A stretch of DNA of 64,000 bases from the NCBI RefSeq assembly GCF_001886815.1, contig NZ_CP018099.1, positions 2,602,501 to 2,666,500 on the forward strand, written 5' to 3'. The position numbers and the translations under genes are program-made. Shown here one piece after another: positions 42,682 to 50,056 of this stretch (positions within the stretch are counted from its first letter, which is position 1; each line of letters opens with the position of its first letter). This DNA comes from Caldithrix abyssi DSM 13497 (GTDB lineage Bacteria; Calditrichota; Calditrichia; Calditrichales; Calditrichaceae). The notes beneath the pieces are model-generated. The model searched no databases. It was not told where the DNA came from and saw only the letters and a list, made by a program, of their open reading frames with translations.

Positions 42682-44295
42682 TTACACCTCCACCATTTTC
42701 TTCTGTCGATTAAAATTTTTTGATAATAAGTTGTTGGGCCGGGCAACCAACAGCGTTCTTTTTTTTCTGAACTTTCTAAAGGCCCAGTCGTACAGCCCAC
42801 TAAAGGAAATTAAGAGGAACAGGATAGAACCCAGCGGGATAATCAGAATGTACAAACTACCTACCACGGATTTAAAAATTCTGCCATTGTGTAATTCGAA
42901 CATAAAGTTCCACAAACTTAAAGAATTGATGTCAATCATGGACTCCGGCACGCGCCAAATATTTACGACTTTTCCCTCCATGTTACATATTCCCTGCTCA
43001 TGGGCTGTAATCCATTCCGAGCCGTCATTTAGCTGGAAGTAGCCGGTGACCATTATGTCGGCAGGTCGAACGGTGGATACATTGTTTGGAATCTGGCCGG
43101 TGATTAGATCAACCGCCTGATCGGTTTGCGGATTGTAATCAAAAATACCGTTAAAAGAGGCGATGCGATAATGGCCATTGGGTAAACATTCAAAGTAGGT
43201 TGGCCCCATTACAAAGATGGGTACGTTCAAATTAATCTTTTTGAATTCCTGGCGCAGGTCGCCTGGCCCTGCCCACAATCCCTCGCTGGTGGCGATAATA
43301 AGCCGATCGCGAAAGGGATCATAAAGCGCATTCTGAATTTTACGTTCCCAGGGATTCTGGCTCAATTTACCGGGGTAATAAGTGGCGGGCACATCTTTCT
43401 CTGCAATGGCCGCCAGAAAAGGCGGTCGCATAAAAAGCCCGGTACTACCCAACAAAATGAAGAACACCACAACCAGCGCGCCTATTTTGATGTGCCACTT
43501 ATTCCAGCTTCGCAGGCGTGCGATCGTCCGGGTTTTAAACGTTGAATTGGCCCGTTTTCGATTGCGCCAGGGAGAGAACCAGACGTAAAAGCCGGTTACA
43601 CTGGCAAAGATAATCACCAAACCGATAAAATCCATTAACAGCTTACCGGCAAGCCCCCACGCCTTACCGTCATGGATATCAAAAAACAGTTGAACCATGG
43701 TCACGCTTTTTTCTGTTTCTTCTCGCAAGGGGGTTGCTATGGAAAATTGTAGCGCGCTTTTTGTTAAATCCGCTCTAAAAACATTGGATTCGCCAAATAC
43801 CAGCAGGGTGTCGTCTATTTTCAGGATTTTCTTCAATTTTTCCGGTTTTCCTGGTAATTCAATTTTTTGCCAGTTTAGACGGCTGAGCGACGCCATGAAT
43901 AAACCGCCATCCGTGGCGGCGATTAACAGTGAATCATTTCCATGTGTAAGAAAGATCATGTGGTTGGTCTTTTTATAATAATCGGCCTGCGGAAAACCCT
44001 GCCCCACGTAATGCACTTTCCGCGCATCATCAACCTGCCATACGCCTTTTTTCCCATAAATAAACATGTCCGTATCATTAACGTGAACCGCGCCGATAAT
44101 ACTGCTTCGGTTCCAGTTTTTGATGTGATAATGGGAAGGAACAAGCCACGAAGGAACGTTAAAGCCGGCAAACACCTCCGGATGGTTTAAAATGATCCCG
44201 GAGATACTCATCCAGATCAAAAACGGAATCAAAATTAAACCAAACACTTTGTGAATCCATCGTGACTTGATATATATTAAATTCTTAAATTTCAT
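42682..44295 (-). CDS. PepSY-associated transmembrane protein
   Basis: A 537-residue protein from the ATG at 44295, which overlaps the hemerythrin stop (ATGA); an upstream in-frame TTG is rejected. The first helix 'VFGLILIPFLIWMSISGIIL' follows 'SRWIHK', the PepSY-TM signature, with further helices near residues 220, 265 and 500. The two long loops look like periplasmic beta-propeller-type segments ('DSLLIAATDGGLFMASL', 'DRLIIATSEGLWAGPG'). PepSY-TM proteins often move electrons or act in metal-haem systems. Context suggests a quinol-side partner of the octaheme cytochrome, which is inference. Confidence 0.78.
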   Translation of the reverse strand: MKFKNLIYIKSRWIHKVFGLILIPFLIWMSISGIILNHPEVFAGFNVPSWLVPSHYHIKNWNRSSIIGAVHVNDTDMFIYGKKGVWQVDDARKVHYVGQGFPQADYYKKTNHMIFLTHGNDSLLIAATDGGLFMASLSRLNWQKIELPGKPEKLKKILKIDDTLLVFGESNVFRADLTKSALQFSIATPLREETEKSVTMVQLFFDIHDGKAWGLAGKLLMDFIGLVIIFASVTGFYVWFSPWRNRKRANSTFKTRTIARLRSWNKWHIKIGALVVVFFILLGSTGLFMRPPFLAAIAEKDVPATYYPGKLSQNPWERKIQNALYDPFRDRLIIATSEGLWAGPGDLRQEFKKINLNVPIFVMGPTYFECLPNGHYRIASFNGIFDYNPQTDQAVDLITGQIPNNVSTVRPADIMVTGYFQLNDGSEWITAHEQGICNMEGKVVNIWRVPESMIDINSLSLWNFMFELHNGRIFKSVVGSLYILIIPLGSILFLLISFSGLYDWAFRKFRKKRTLLVARPNNLLSKNFNRQKKMVEV

Positions 44296-44789
44296 TGCTC
44301 CGATCCATTTTTTCTTTTCCAAAATTCATTTGGCCAGCTTAAATCAATCGGTTTATGAACCTCGTGTAATTTTCCGCCTAATTGTTTCGCTTCAACCCTG
44401 GTAAGCATCTTTTCAAACGCCGGAAATAATTCTCTTTCTTCAAAACGAATATGCGTCTTTAATTTCTCGGAAAATTGCTGGATGAGGTTCCGTATTTCCT
44501 GCTCGGATTTCATCTTGTTCAATTTTTTCATCATCTCAGCAAATATTTGATGATCGCCCTGCATCTGTTGTAAATAATCCTTTAAGTCCCTGAGATATTC
44601 AGGAACCATCAAATATTTTTCTTCCAGGTCAATATGAATCAGAAGCGCGGTTTGCCAGACGTGCAAAAGATATCGTTTTATCTCTTCCACGGACGCGTCA
44701 AATTGCATGCCCTGCTCCAGCCGAAAGACCAGAACAAGGCCGTTATGATGCTCCCACGATAAGGTTTCAAGGGCGTAACTGCGCTTCAT
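44292..44789 (-). CDS. Hemerythrin-like domain protein
   Basis: A 165-residue four-helix protein with the di-iron hemerythrin (HHE) pattern: 'LSWEHHNGLVL', 'IHIDLEEKYL', 'QGDHQIFAEM' and 'THIRFEERELFPAFE' supply the His and Glu ligands. Such proteins bind oxygen or NO or repair NO-damaged Fe-S clusters. GGAG lies before the ATG. It is between DUF1858/DUF2249 and PepSY genes in the Rrf2-led operon, so an NO-related role is favoured. Confidence 0.9.
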   Translation of the reverse strand: MKRSYALETLSWEHHNGLVLVFRLEQGMQFDASVEEIKRYLLHVWQTALLIHIDLEEKYLMVPEYLRDLKDYLQQMQGDHQIFAEMMKKLNKMKSEQEIRNLIQQFSEKLKTHIRFEERELFPAFEKMLTRVEAKQLGGKLHEVHKPIDLSWPNEFWKRKNGSEQ

Positions 44790-44803
44790 TCTTTCTCCGA
44801 TAC

Positions 44804-45337
44804 CTATTTTCCGATATAGGTTAAATGTGAATCAGGTTTCCCTTCTTCTACCTGATGATGAACACGATAACCGGCCTCAACCATCTTTTCGATTAATGGA
44901 ATGGGTTTAAAATTAGTCTTTAACAAAATATACTGTCCGGCCGGCAGCGTATTCATGGTTTGCATTACATCGCTTAAGGGATGCACGCCACGGTTGAGCA
45001 TTTCCACGCCATCAATAACTTTGGCTGGCTGACCGTTAATCCATTCCGGCGCATCGTTTACTGCAGGCGCTTCGGCCATGGCGCTCTCTTCTTCATTCGG
45101 CGCGATAGGTTCCTGCCCCACTTCGGTGCGTAAAATGTTTACCAGATGATAAACATCCACTCCACCAACCTGGGCCACTTTTTCTAACGTGGCAATTTTT
45201 AAAACGGTTTTGCGTAAAATCGGATTGCTCAGATTTTTGTAGACCGGCGAAACCGTTTTTATGATATCTTCCAATTGAGGATAAGCTTCAAACACTTCCC
45301 CCAATTTAACATGACGATTTATATCCAAAACATTCAT
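44804..45337 (-). CDS. DUF1858-DUF2249 two-domain protein
   Basis: A 177-residue protein. Residues ~1-75 ('LGEVFEAYPQLEDIIKTVSP', 'LEKVAQVGGVDVYHLVNIL') match DUF1858, the ScdA/RIC N-terminal-like domain. Residues ~105-177 ('VIDGVEMLNRGVHPLSDVMQ', 'GYRVHHQVEEGKPDSHLTYI') match DUF2249. These domains keep company with hemerythrin and DUF438 proteins in nitrite/NO gene clusters of anaerobes. GGGAG precedes the ATG; 14-18 bases separate it from both neighbours. No catalytic residues are known. Confidence 0.85.
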   Translation of the reverse strand: MNVLDINRHVKLGEVFEAYPQLEDIIKTVSPVYKNLSNPILRKTVLKIATLEKVAQVGGVDVYHLVNILRTEVGQEPIAPNEEESAMAEAPAVNDAPEWINGQPAKVIDGVEMLNRGVHPLSDVMQTMNTLPAGQYILLKTNFKPIPLIEKMVEAGYRVHHQVEEGKPDSHLTYIGK

Positions 45338-45355
45338 AATGACTCCCTTTTAAAA

Positions 45356-46594
45356 TTATTCTTCATCGTACTGCAACAAACGACGTTCCCCCTCAAGGGC
45401 GCGTAAGTCGGTCAGGTCTTGCGTGACTTCCAGTGTTCCCAGATACGTTCCCTGATCATTCCTTATGGCATAATAAGAGATGTAGATGAAACGACCGCCA
45501 AAATTGATCCAGAAGCGCGCCACATCCTGTTTTCCTTCTTTAAAATCTTTAATTATCTGGTTGACAATATTTACGCTTTTGGGAGGATGGCAGTACTGCA
45601 CTTTGCGGCCCAGAATGGTGCGCGAGCGGTCGAAAATACGATCTTTTCCAGGACTGAAATAGCGTACGGTATCTTCCGCGTCAACAAATGTTAAATCTAC
45701 CGGAAGCGTTTTGAAGATGTTTATCAATTGTTCAAGCGTAAAGCTGCCGGTGGGTAAATGAATTTTATCGTCGCTGGCTTTGATCTTTTCTACATTCTCA
45801 ACCAGTCCGCCTTCCGGAACCCATTCAAATTCAGGGTAATAAAGACAAAAACCGATTTCCGGACTTTGCAAGTAGATATCGTACCAGTCCTGCTCGGTTA
45901 ACAAGTCCATTGCCGTGGGAAAGAGAATTTTTTCTTCCTTGTAAATCATCTCTTCCACGGATTCGATGGCTGGTTCAATGGCCAGCCGGGCAAAAGCGAT
46001 CATTTCCTTTTGAGAAATGTTTTCTGCCTCATTTAAGGCCTGGATAACCGATTTTAAATAGCTGCGCGTTTCATCATGTTTGGTCCACATTACGGTGGAA
46101 GGACCGTGCAAGTTGTTCTTTTCGAAGAAAGGAAAGAGCAAGTTTTCTTTACGACGATAGTGTTTATCCACATCCATCAATTCATTGAGTAAAAAACGAA
46201 TCTTCATTAATACATCCGCGCTCTCTTCTTCGGATACTTTTTCCAGCTCGGCGATCTTCTTTCTGATGTGCGCCGTTCGCTGCAATAACGCCTGGTTTTC
46301 CTGCAAAAAGGTGTGCAGCGGATGACCGGGAACGGCATCTGGCGTTTCGGTTAGGTCCAGATGCTTTTTGAGCACTTTGGTGTGCACGTCGCACAGCTTG
46401 GTGATGCTCTCCCGGGAGATACCCTCTTCCATTAACTGAATTTCCATTAAAAAAACATCGGAATAATCGGCTTCTTGCAATACACTTTCCAGTTGCCTTC
46501 TAACCTTCTCCTCATCTCTTCCTTCATGGAGTTGACGAATCAAGTTTTTCATAACCTCGATTCGTTCCTGTCTATTGTTGATTAATTCGCTCAT
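45356..46594 (-). CDS. DUF438 protein with hemerythrin-like and PAS domains
   Basis: A 412-residue protein: DUF438 N-terminal helices (~15-80, 'VFLMEIQLMEEGISRESITKLC'), a hemerythrin-like segment (~110-240; 'VDKHYRRKENLLFPFFE', 'WTKHDETRSYL', 'MIYKEEKILFPTA'), and a PAS domain at the C-terminus (~290-405; 'LTFVDAEDTVRYFSPGKDRIF', 'GRKVQYCHPP'). DUF438 proteins are thought to sense or handle O2/NO; a PAS haem or ligand site is possible. GGAG lies before the ATG. Second gene of the Rrf2 operon. Confidence 0.9.
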   Translation of the reverse strand: MSELINNRQERIEVMKNLIRQLHEGRDEEKVRRQLESVLQEADYSDVFLMEIQLMEEGISRESITKLCDVHTKVLKKHLDLTETPDAVPGHPLHTFLQENQALLQRTAHIRKKIAELEKVSEEESADVLMKIRFLLNELMDVDKHYRRKENLLFPFFEKNNLHGPSTVMWTKHDETRSYLKSVIQALNEAENISQKEMIAFARLAIEPAIESVEEMIYKEEKILFPTAMDLLTEQDWYDIYLQSPEIGFCLYYPEFEWVPEGGLVENVEKIKASDDKIHLPTGSFTLEQLINIFKTLPVDLTFVDAEDTVRYFSPGKDRIFDRSRTILGRKVQYCHPPKSVNIVNQIIKDFKEGKQDVARFWINFGGRFIYISYYAIRNDQGTYLGTLEVTQDLTDLRALEGERRLLQYDEE

Positions 46595-46644
46595 CTTTTT
46601 TCTCCAAATTTCTATTTATTCGTAGCATTTTTATTTAAAAATTT

Positions 46645-47058
46645 TTAAATCTTGTGCGTGGCAAATTTTTCCAGATCTGCTAGCGTGGTATTGTACAAAA
46701 ATTCTTTTAATTCACTCTGGATTTTAGACCAGAAATGATGCATGGGACAGGGATTATCATTCGAACAATTGGGAAATCCAAGAATGCAACGATCGTAGTC
46801 TTCCAGCCCTTCAACCACGCCGACCACTTCGTACAGGTAAATTTTCTCTAATTCCCGCCCCAGTTGATAGCCGCCGTGTTTACCCTGCAGCACCTGCACC
46901 AGTCCGGCCTGAGCCAGCTTACTCATCAGACGCCCCAGGTATTTATATGGAATGCCAAGCTCTTTGTGCAATACATTTACCGAAAAACGCTGATCCTTGT
47001 TTACCGCCAGATACGTCATTACCCTAATGGCATGTTCTGTTGTTTTTTGTAGCCTCAT
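46645..47058 (-). CDS. Rrf2 family Fe-S regulator (NsrR/IscR-like)
   Basis: A 137-residue winged-helix repressor: 'EHAIRVMTYLAVN', recognition region 'SVNVLHKELGIPYKYLGRLMSKL' and wing 'VQVLQGKHGGYQLGR'. Three cysteines in 'RCILGFPNCSNDNPCPMHHFW' (C-x6-C-x5-C) suit a [2Fe-2S] or [4Fe-4S] cluster as in NsrR and IscR. Being first in an operon of NO-linked proteins favours an NO or nitrite sensor over Fe-S homeostasis. A palindrome at its own start suggests autoregulation. Confidence 0.9.
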   Translation of the reverse strand: MRLQKTTEHAIRVMTYLAVNKDQRFSVNVLHKELGIPYKYLGRLMSKLAQAGLVQVLQGKHGGYQLGRELEKIYLYEVVGVVEGLEDYDRCILGFPNCSNDNPCPMHHFWSKIQSELKEFLYNTTLADLEKFATHKI

Positions 47059-47069
47059 ACTCTATCTCC

Positions 47070-47083
47070 TACCTTTCGGTAGT
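47070..47083 (-). promoter_or_regulatory. Candidate Rrf2 operator palindrome
   Basis: CTACC-GAAA-GGTAG, a perfect 5-base inverted repeat, overlaps the GGAG ribosome binding site of the Rrf2 gene. A second TACCGAAA lies upstream on the same strand near 47120-47127. Operator function is inferred from position; a small RNA hairpin is the alternative. Confidence 0.45.
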
Positions 47084-47084
47084 A

Positions 47085-47112
47085 AATTAAAGTTTATTTT
47101 TTCACAATGCAA
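47085..47112 (-). promoter_or_regulatory. Weak promoter candidate for the Rrf2 operon
   Basis: TTGCAT (47107-47112), 16-base spacer, TAATTT (47085-47090) on the minus strand, immediately upstream of the palindrome. Confidence 0.35.
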
Positions 47113-47276
47113 GTTTTTCGGTATCTTTTTCAGTAAATTTCGGCAAAAACAGCGTTTTATTTAGCGCTGTCTTCTCGATTTCGCTTCGCTGCTGATTATA
47201 AGTAGCGTCTTACCTCCCCTTTTTTAAAAGGTTAGTGATTTTTTGTTTTCAAACATCCACCGTACCCCGGTTGTTT

Positions 47277-47336
47277 GGTTGATTAGTTGAATGGTTGAAT
47301 AGTTAGTCTGTCATTTCAAATCTGTTTCTGCAAATG
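47277..47336 (+). repeat. Dispersed TTGAATGG repeat, copy 2
   Basis: 'GGTTGATTAGTTGAATGGTT' followed by 'GAATAGTTAGTCTGTCATTT' and 'CAAATCTGTTTCTGCAAATG', nearly the same as the end of copy 1 at 4915-5003. Confidence 0.85.
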
Positions 47337-47552
47337 TGGTGAATTCCTACCTTGGAAATAATATTCCACGCTCAGCCTGCCCCACTGCCAGACTTTTATT
47401 CTGGGAGTGGTGAATCGAGGCGGCGAGGGCTATTGAAACTATTTTTAACATTCTTTGTGCCCTTTGTGACTTCTCTGTGCGCCCTGTGGTTGTTTAAATT
47501 CCTGCGAAGATGTTTTTGGTTGCGGCTGTGCTGCTTTGGAGAATTACCGTGA

Positions 47553-48725
47553 TCATATTAGGCCAGCCCTCTGCCTGAATTTCTCCAGATTTCGCTTAAA
47601 GAGTTTATCCTTTGGATTTAATTCAATGGCTTTCTCTTCCGCTTTAATGGCTTCCTGGTGTTTGCCCTGCAGACTGAGGATTTCGGCCAGCGTATCCAGA
47701 ATATTGGCCTTATCCAGCGGATCGTCTGCCAGCTCCAGCGCTTTTTTCGCCAGCGCCGCCGCTTCATCCAGATTTATCTTATTTTCAAAGCACCACCAGG
47801 CAAAAGAATTCAATTGATCCGGATTCTCCTGCCAGCCGGGCGGCATGGCAGCCTTCTTTTTTTCGACGGCTTTTTTTGCGTCTTTTTCCACATAAAGGCA
47901 ATGCAAAAGCTCAACTTCTTTTTTACTACGTTCACGCAAAAGATCTGGCGTTCGATTGATCATTTGAGTCAGTTTTGTAAGATAGCTCAGCAATTCCCTA
48001 TCATCAGGCGATTTTGCTAAGAGGCGCGACATGTTAAACAAGATTTGCGCCCGGCTTTTTTCGTCCTTTAAACCCGCCATTAAATGATCGGCGGCAGCTT
48101 TAACCGAATCAAGCGGAAATTGATCGGAGCGGTATCCAGAATAAACAATCCGAAAAATCTGTCTATCCAGCTCCACATCTGGCTTTTGGGCAAAATTTTT
48201 AGCTTTTTTCAAATAATCATAAGCGGTTATCAGCTCGTTCCGGGCAAAATAATAATCGGCCAGAATTCTGGCCAGCTCGGCATCAGGTTTTCGGGCAAAT
48301 CGTTCTTCTTTAACTGAGATGGGATTGAGGTCGGAGAGAGCAAGGGCCATTTTCTGGGAAAAATATTGTTTTCCATATCCCATAAAAACAAACAGAGGTT
48401 CTTCACTGGCATTGACCAGATAGAATGTCGGATAGCCCCTGATATTGTATTTTTTCGCTAACTCAACGCCTTCGCCCTTTTCACAATCGACCTGCAGTAA
48501 AACCACATTGCTTAAAATTTTTCGGATTTCGCTGTCTTCTTTCGCTGCACGAGCGAATTGCTTACAGCTCGGTCACCAGTCCGTCATAAAATCGATTAAA
48601 AGCGGTCGGTTCAATTTTTTAGCCAGTTGCAACGCTTCGCTCAACGTTTGAGCATTCATGGGCTCAGGCTCGCGCGTGGCGCATGCTAAAAAGAATATCA
48701 AAAACAACCAGAGCGCTTTTTTCAT
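47553..48725 (-). CDS. Selenocysteine-containing thioredoxin-like lipoprotein with C-terminal TPR region, UGA-interrupted
   Basis: One 391-codon frame from the ATG at 48725 (GGAGG four bases upstream), interrupted only by TGA at 48573-48575 (codon 51). A lipoprotein signal (lipobox 'FLAC', Cys15) precedes a thioredoxin fold whose redox motif reads 'DFMTDW-U-PSCKQF', i.e. U51-Pro-Ser-C54 in place of CxxC. 'VDCEKGEGVELAKKYNIRGYPTFYLV' (~residues 82-107) has the cis-Pro. The C-terminal half is helical with TPR-like repeats ('ANILDTLAEILSLQGKHQEA'). A hairpin at 48541-48557 fits a SECIS. An envelope disulfide reductase or peroxidase partner is likely; automated calls would lose the first 73 residues, including the active site. 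Confidence 0.92.
48541..48557 (-). promoter_or_regulatory. Bacterial SECIS-like hairpin of the thioredoxin-like gene
   Basis: On the mRNA TTCGCT and AGCGAA pair (6 base pairs) around loop CGTGC. The loop begins 22 bases after the UGA and has G as its second base, as expected for a bacterial SECIS. Confidence 0.72.
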
Positions 48726-48950
48726 TTTTCCTCCATAAAATCGTAAACCAACTTCTATCCAATAAAAGTAAACGATGTTCTTTTTATTTTCCAGATTCTG
48801 AAATATTTTTCATTTTTATCAAGCCCATTAAAGTGCGGCGAATAATAATTCCCTTTTTCGGTTTTTACATTTCTTTTACAATATTCCAGAATAATTTATT
48901 TCTATTTTATGTTTTGAGTTATGCATTTAATTTAAAATTGGAGAAATTCT

Positions 48951-49952
48951 ATGAAGAATACCTTGACACTCAAGCAAATCAATCAACAGTTGGCGCCATT
49001 TGCCCAGCCTTCGACCAAAAAGTCCCTGTGGGAATTGTTCGTCACTTTAACTTCCTATCTGGGTTTGTGGACGCTGATGGTTTATTTATTAAAGCAAAAT
49101 GTTTCGTATGTTTACATTTTGCCTTTGACCGTACTGGGCGGCCTGTTTATGGTGCGCACCTTTATCATTTTTCATGACGCCTGTCATGGTTCGTTTTGTA
49201 AAACGCGCACTGCTAACAAATGGATTGGCAGAATTACCGGTCTTTTAACTTTTACGCCGTTTGAAGAATGGCGTCAGGCGCACAACATGCACCACGCTTC
49301 TTCCGGCGATCTGGATCGGCGCGGCGTTGGGGACGTGTGGACCATGACCGTTGACGAATACAAACAGGCTTCAAAACTGAAACGTCTGGCCTATCGTCTT
49401 TATCGCCATCCGCTGGTCATGTTTGGCCTGGGGCCTTTTTTCCTCTTTCTGGTTTCTAATCGCCTGCCGGGCAAAGACTCTAAAAAGGAAGCCAGAAGGG
49501 GCGTATGGTTGACCAATCTGGCCGCGGTAATTATGGTAACCGGCATTAGCTTACTGATCGGATTCAAAACCTATCTGATGATTCAGATACCTGTGATGTT
49601 TGTCGGCGGGCTAGCTGGCATCTGGCTTTTTTATGTTCAGCATCAATTTGAAAACACTTACTGGAGCCATAACGATGAATGGAATGTAGTAGAAGCCTCC
49701 ATTAAAGGCAGTTCCTACTATCAATTACCAGCCATTTTACACTGGTTCTCCGGCAATATTGGCTACCACCATATTCACCACTTACGATCCGGCATTCCCT
49801 TTTACAATCTGCCGGCCTGTCAAAAACAGATTGATCTTTTTAGAGAGGTTGAACCGTTAACCATTTCTAAAAGTCTTAAAAGCGTTAAGCTCCATTTGTG
49901 GGATGAGCGACAGAAGAAATTGATCGGCTTTAAAGATTTGAAAGCCGCATAA
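48951..49952 (+). CDS. Fatty acid desaturase (membrane di-iron, acyl-lipid type)
   Basis: A 333-residue membrane enzyme that inserts a cis double bond in acyl chains, needing O2. The three His boxes are clear: 'HDACH' (75-79), 'HNMHH' (111-115) and 'YHHIHH' near residue 265 followed by 'LRSGIPFYNL'. About four membrane helices lie between them. GGAG precedes the ATG. It stands alone and ends at a strong terminator. An O2-using enzyme beside anaerobic respiration genes suggests tolerance of oxygen. Confidence 0.95.
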   Translation: MKNTLTLKQINQQLAPFAQPSTKKSLWELFVTLTSYLGLWTLMVYLLKQNVSYVYILPLTVLGGLFMVRTFIIFHDACHGSFCKTRTANKWIGRITGLLTFTPFEEWRQAHNMHHASSGDLDRRGVGDVWTMTVDEYKQASKLKRLAYRLYRHPLVMFGLGPFFLFLVSNRLPGKDSKKEARRGVWLTNLAAVIMVTGISLLIGFKTYLMIQIPVMFVGGLAGIWLFYVQHQFENTYWSHNDEWNVVEASIKGSSYYQLPAILHWFSGNIGYHHIHHLRSGIPFYNLPACQKQIDLFREVEPLTISKSLKSVKLHLWDERQKKLIGFKDLKAA

Positions 49953-49955
49953 CCA

Positions 49956-49992
49956 AAAAGGGGCTGTTCCAATCGGAACAGCCCCTTTTTTA
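49956..49992 (+). terminator. Terminator of the desaturase gene
   Basis: AAAAAGGGGCTGTTCC (49956-49971), loop AATC, GGAACAGCCCCTTTTT (49976-49991): a 16-base-pair stem, 4 bases after the stop. A-rich on the 5' side, it may also stop minus-strand transcripts from copB. Confidence 0.93.
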
Positions 49993-50056
49993 ATTGAATG
50001 GGTTTATGGTAGGATTGATATATGGAGGCGTCTATTCTTGCAAAACTTCCCGTTCC

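Larger units (their letters stand above)
47059..47552. other. Intergenic region upstream of the Rrf2 operon
   Basis: No gene. Next to 47058 are the palindrome and a weak promoter on the minus strand. Further on come the dispersed repeat (47277-47336) and a 'CTTTGTGCCCTTTGTGACTT'-type short repeat at 47450-47492. A 66-codon plus-strand ORF spans the repeats and is not a gene. Confidence 0.6.

Noticed and set aside
42678-42800. N-terminal extension of the 4-TM protein to 42800
   Set aside because: It overlaps the PepSY gene out of frame and lacks hydrophobic or family features; the ATG at 42677 has GGAGG.
47352-47552. 66-codon plus-strand ORF upstream of the thioredoxin-like gene
   Set aside because: Composed largely of dispersed-repeat sequence; no support as a gene.
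47553-48506. Thioredoxin/TPR gene starting at GTG 48506
   Set aside because: That start removes the signal peptide, the redox motif and half of the thioredoxin fold, and has no good ribosome binding site; the ATG at 48725 has GGAGG.
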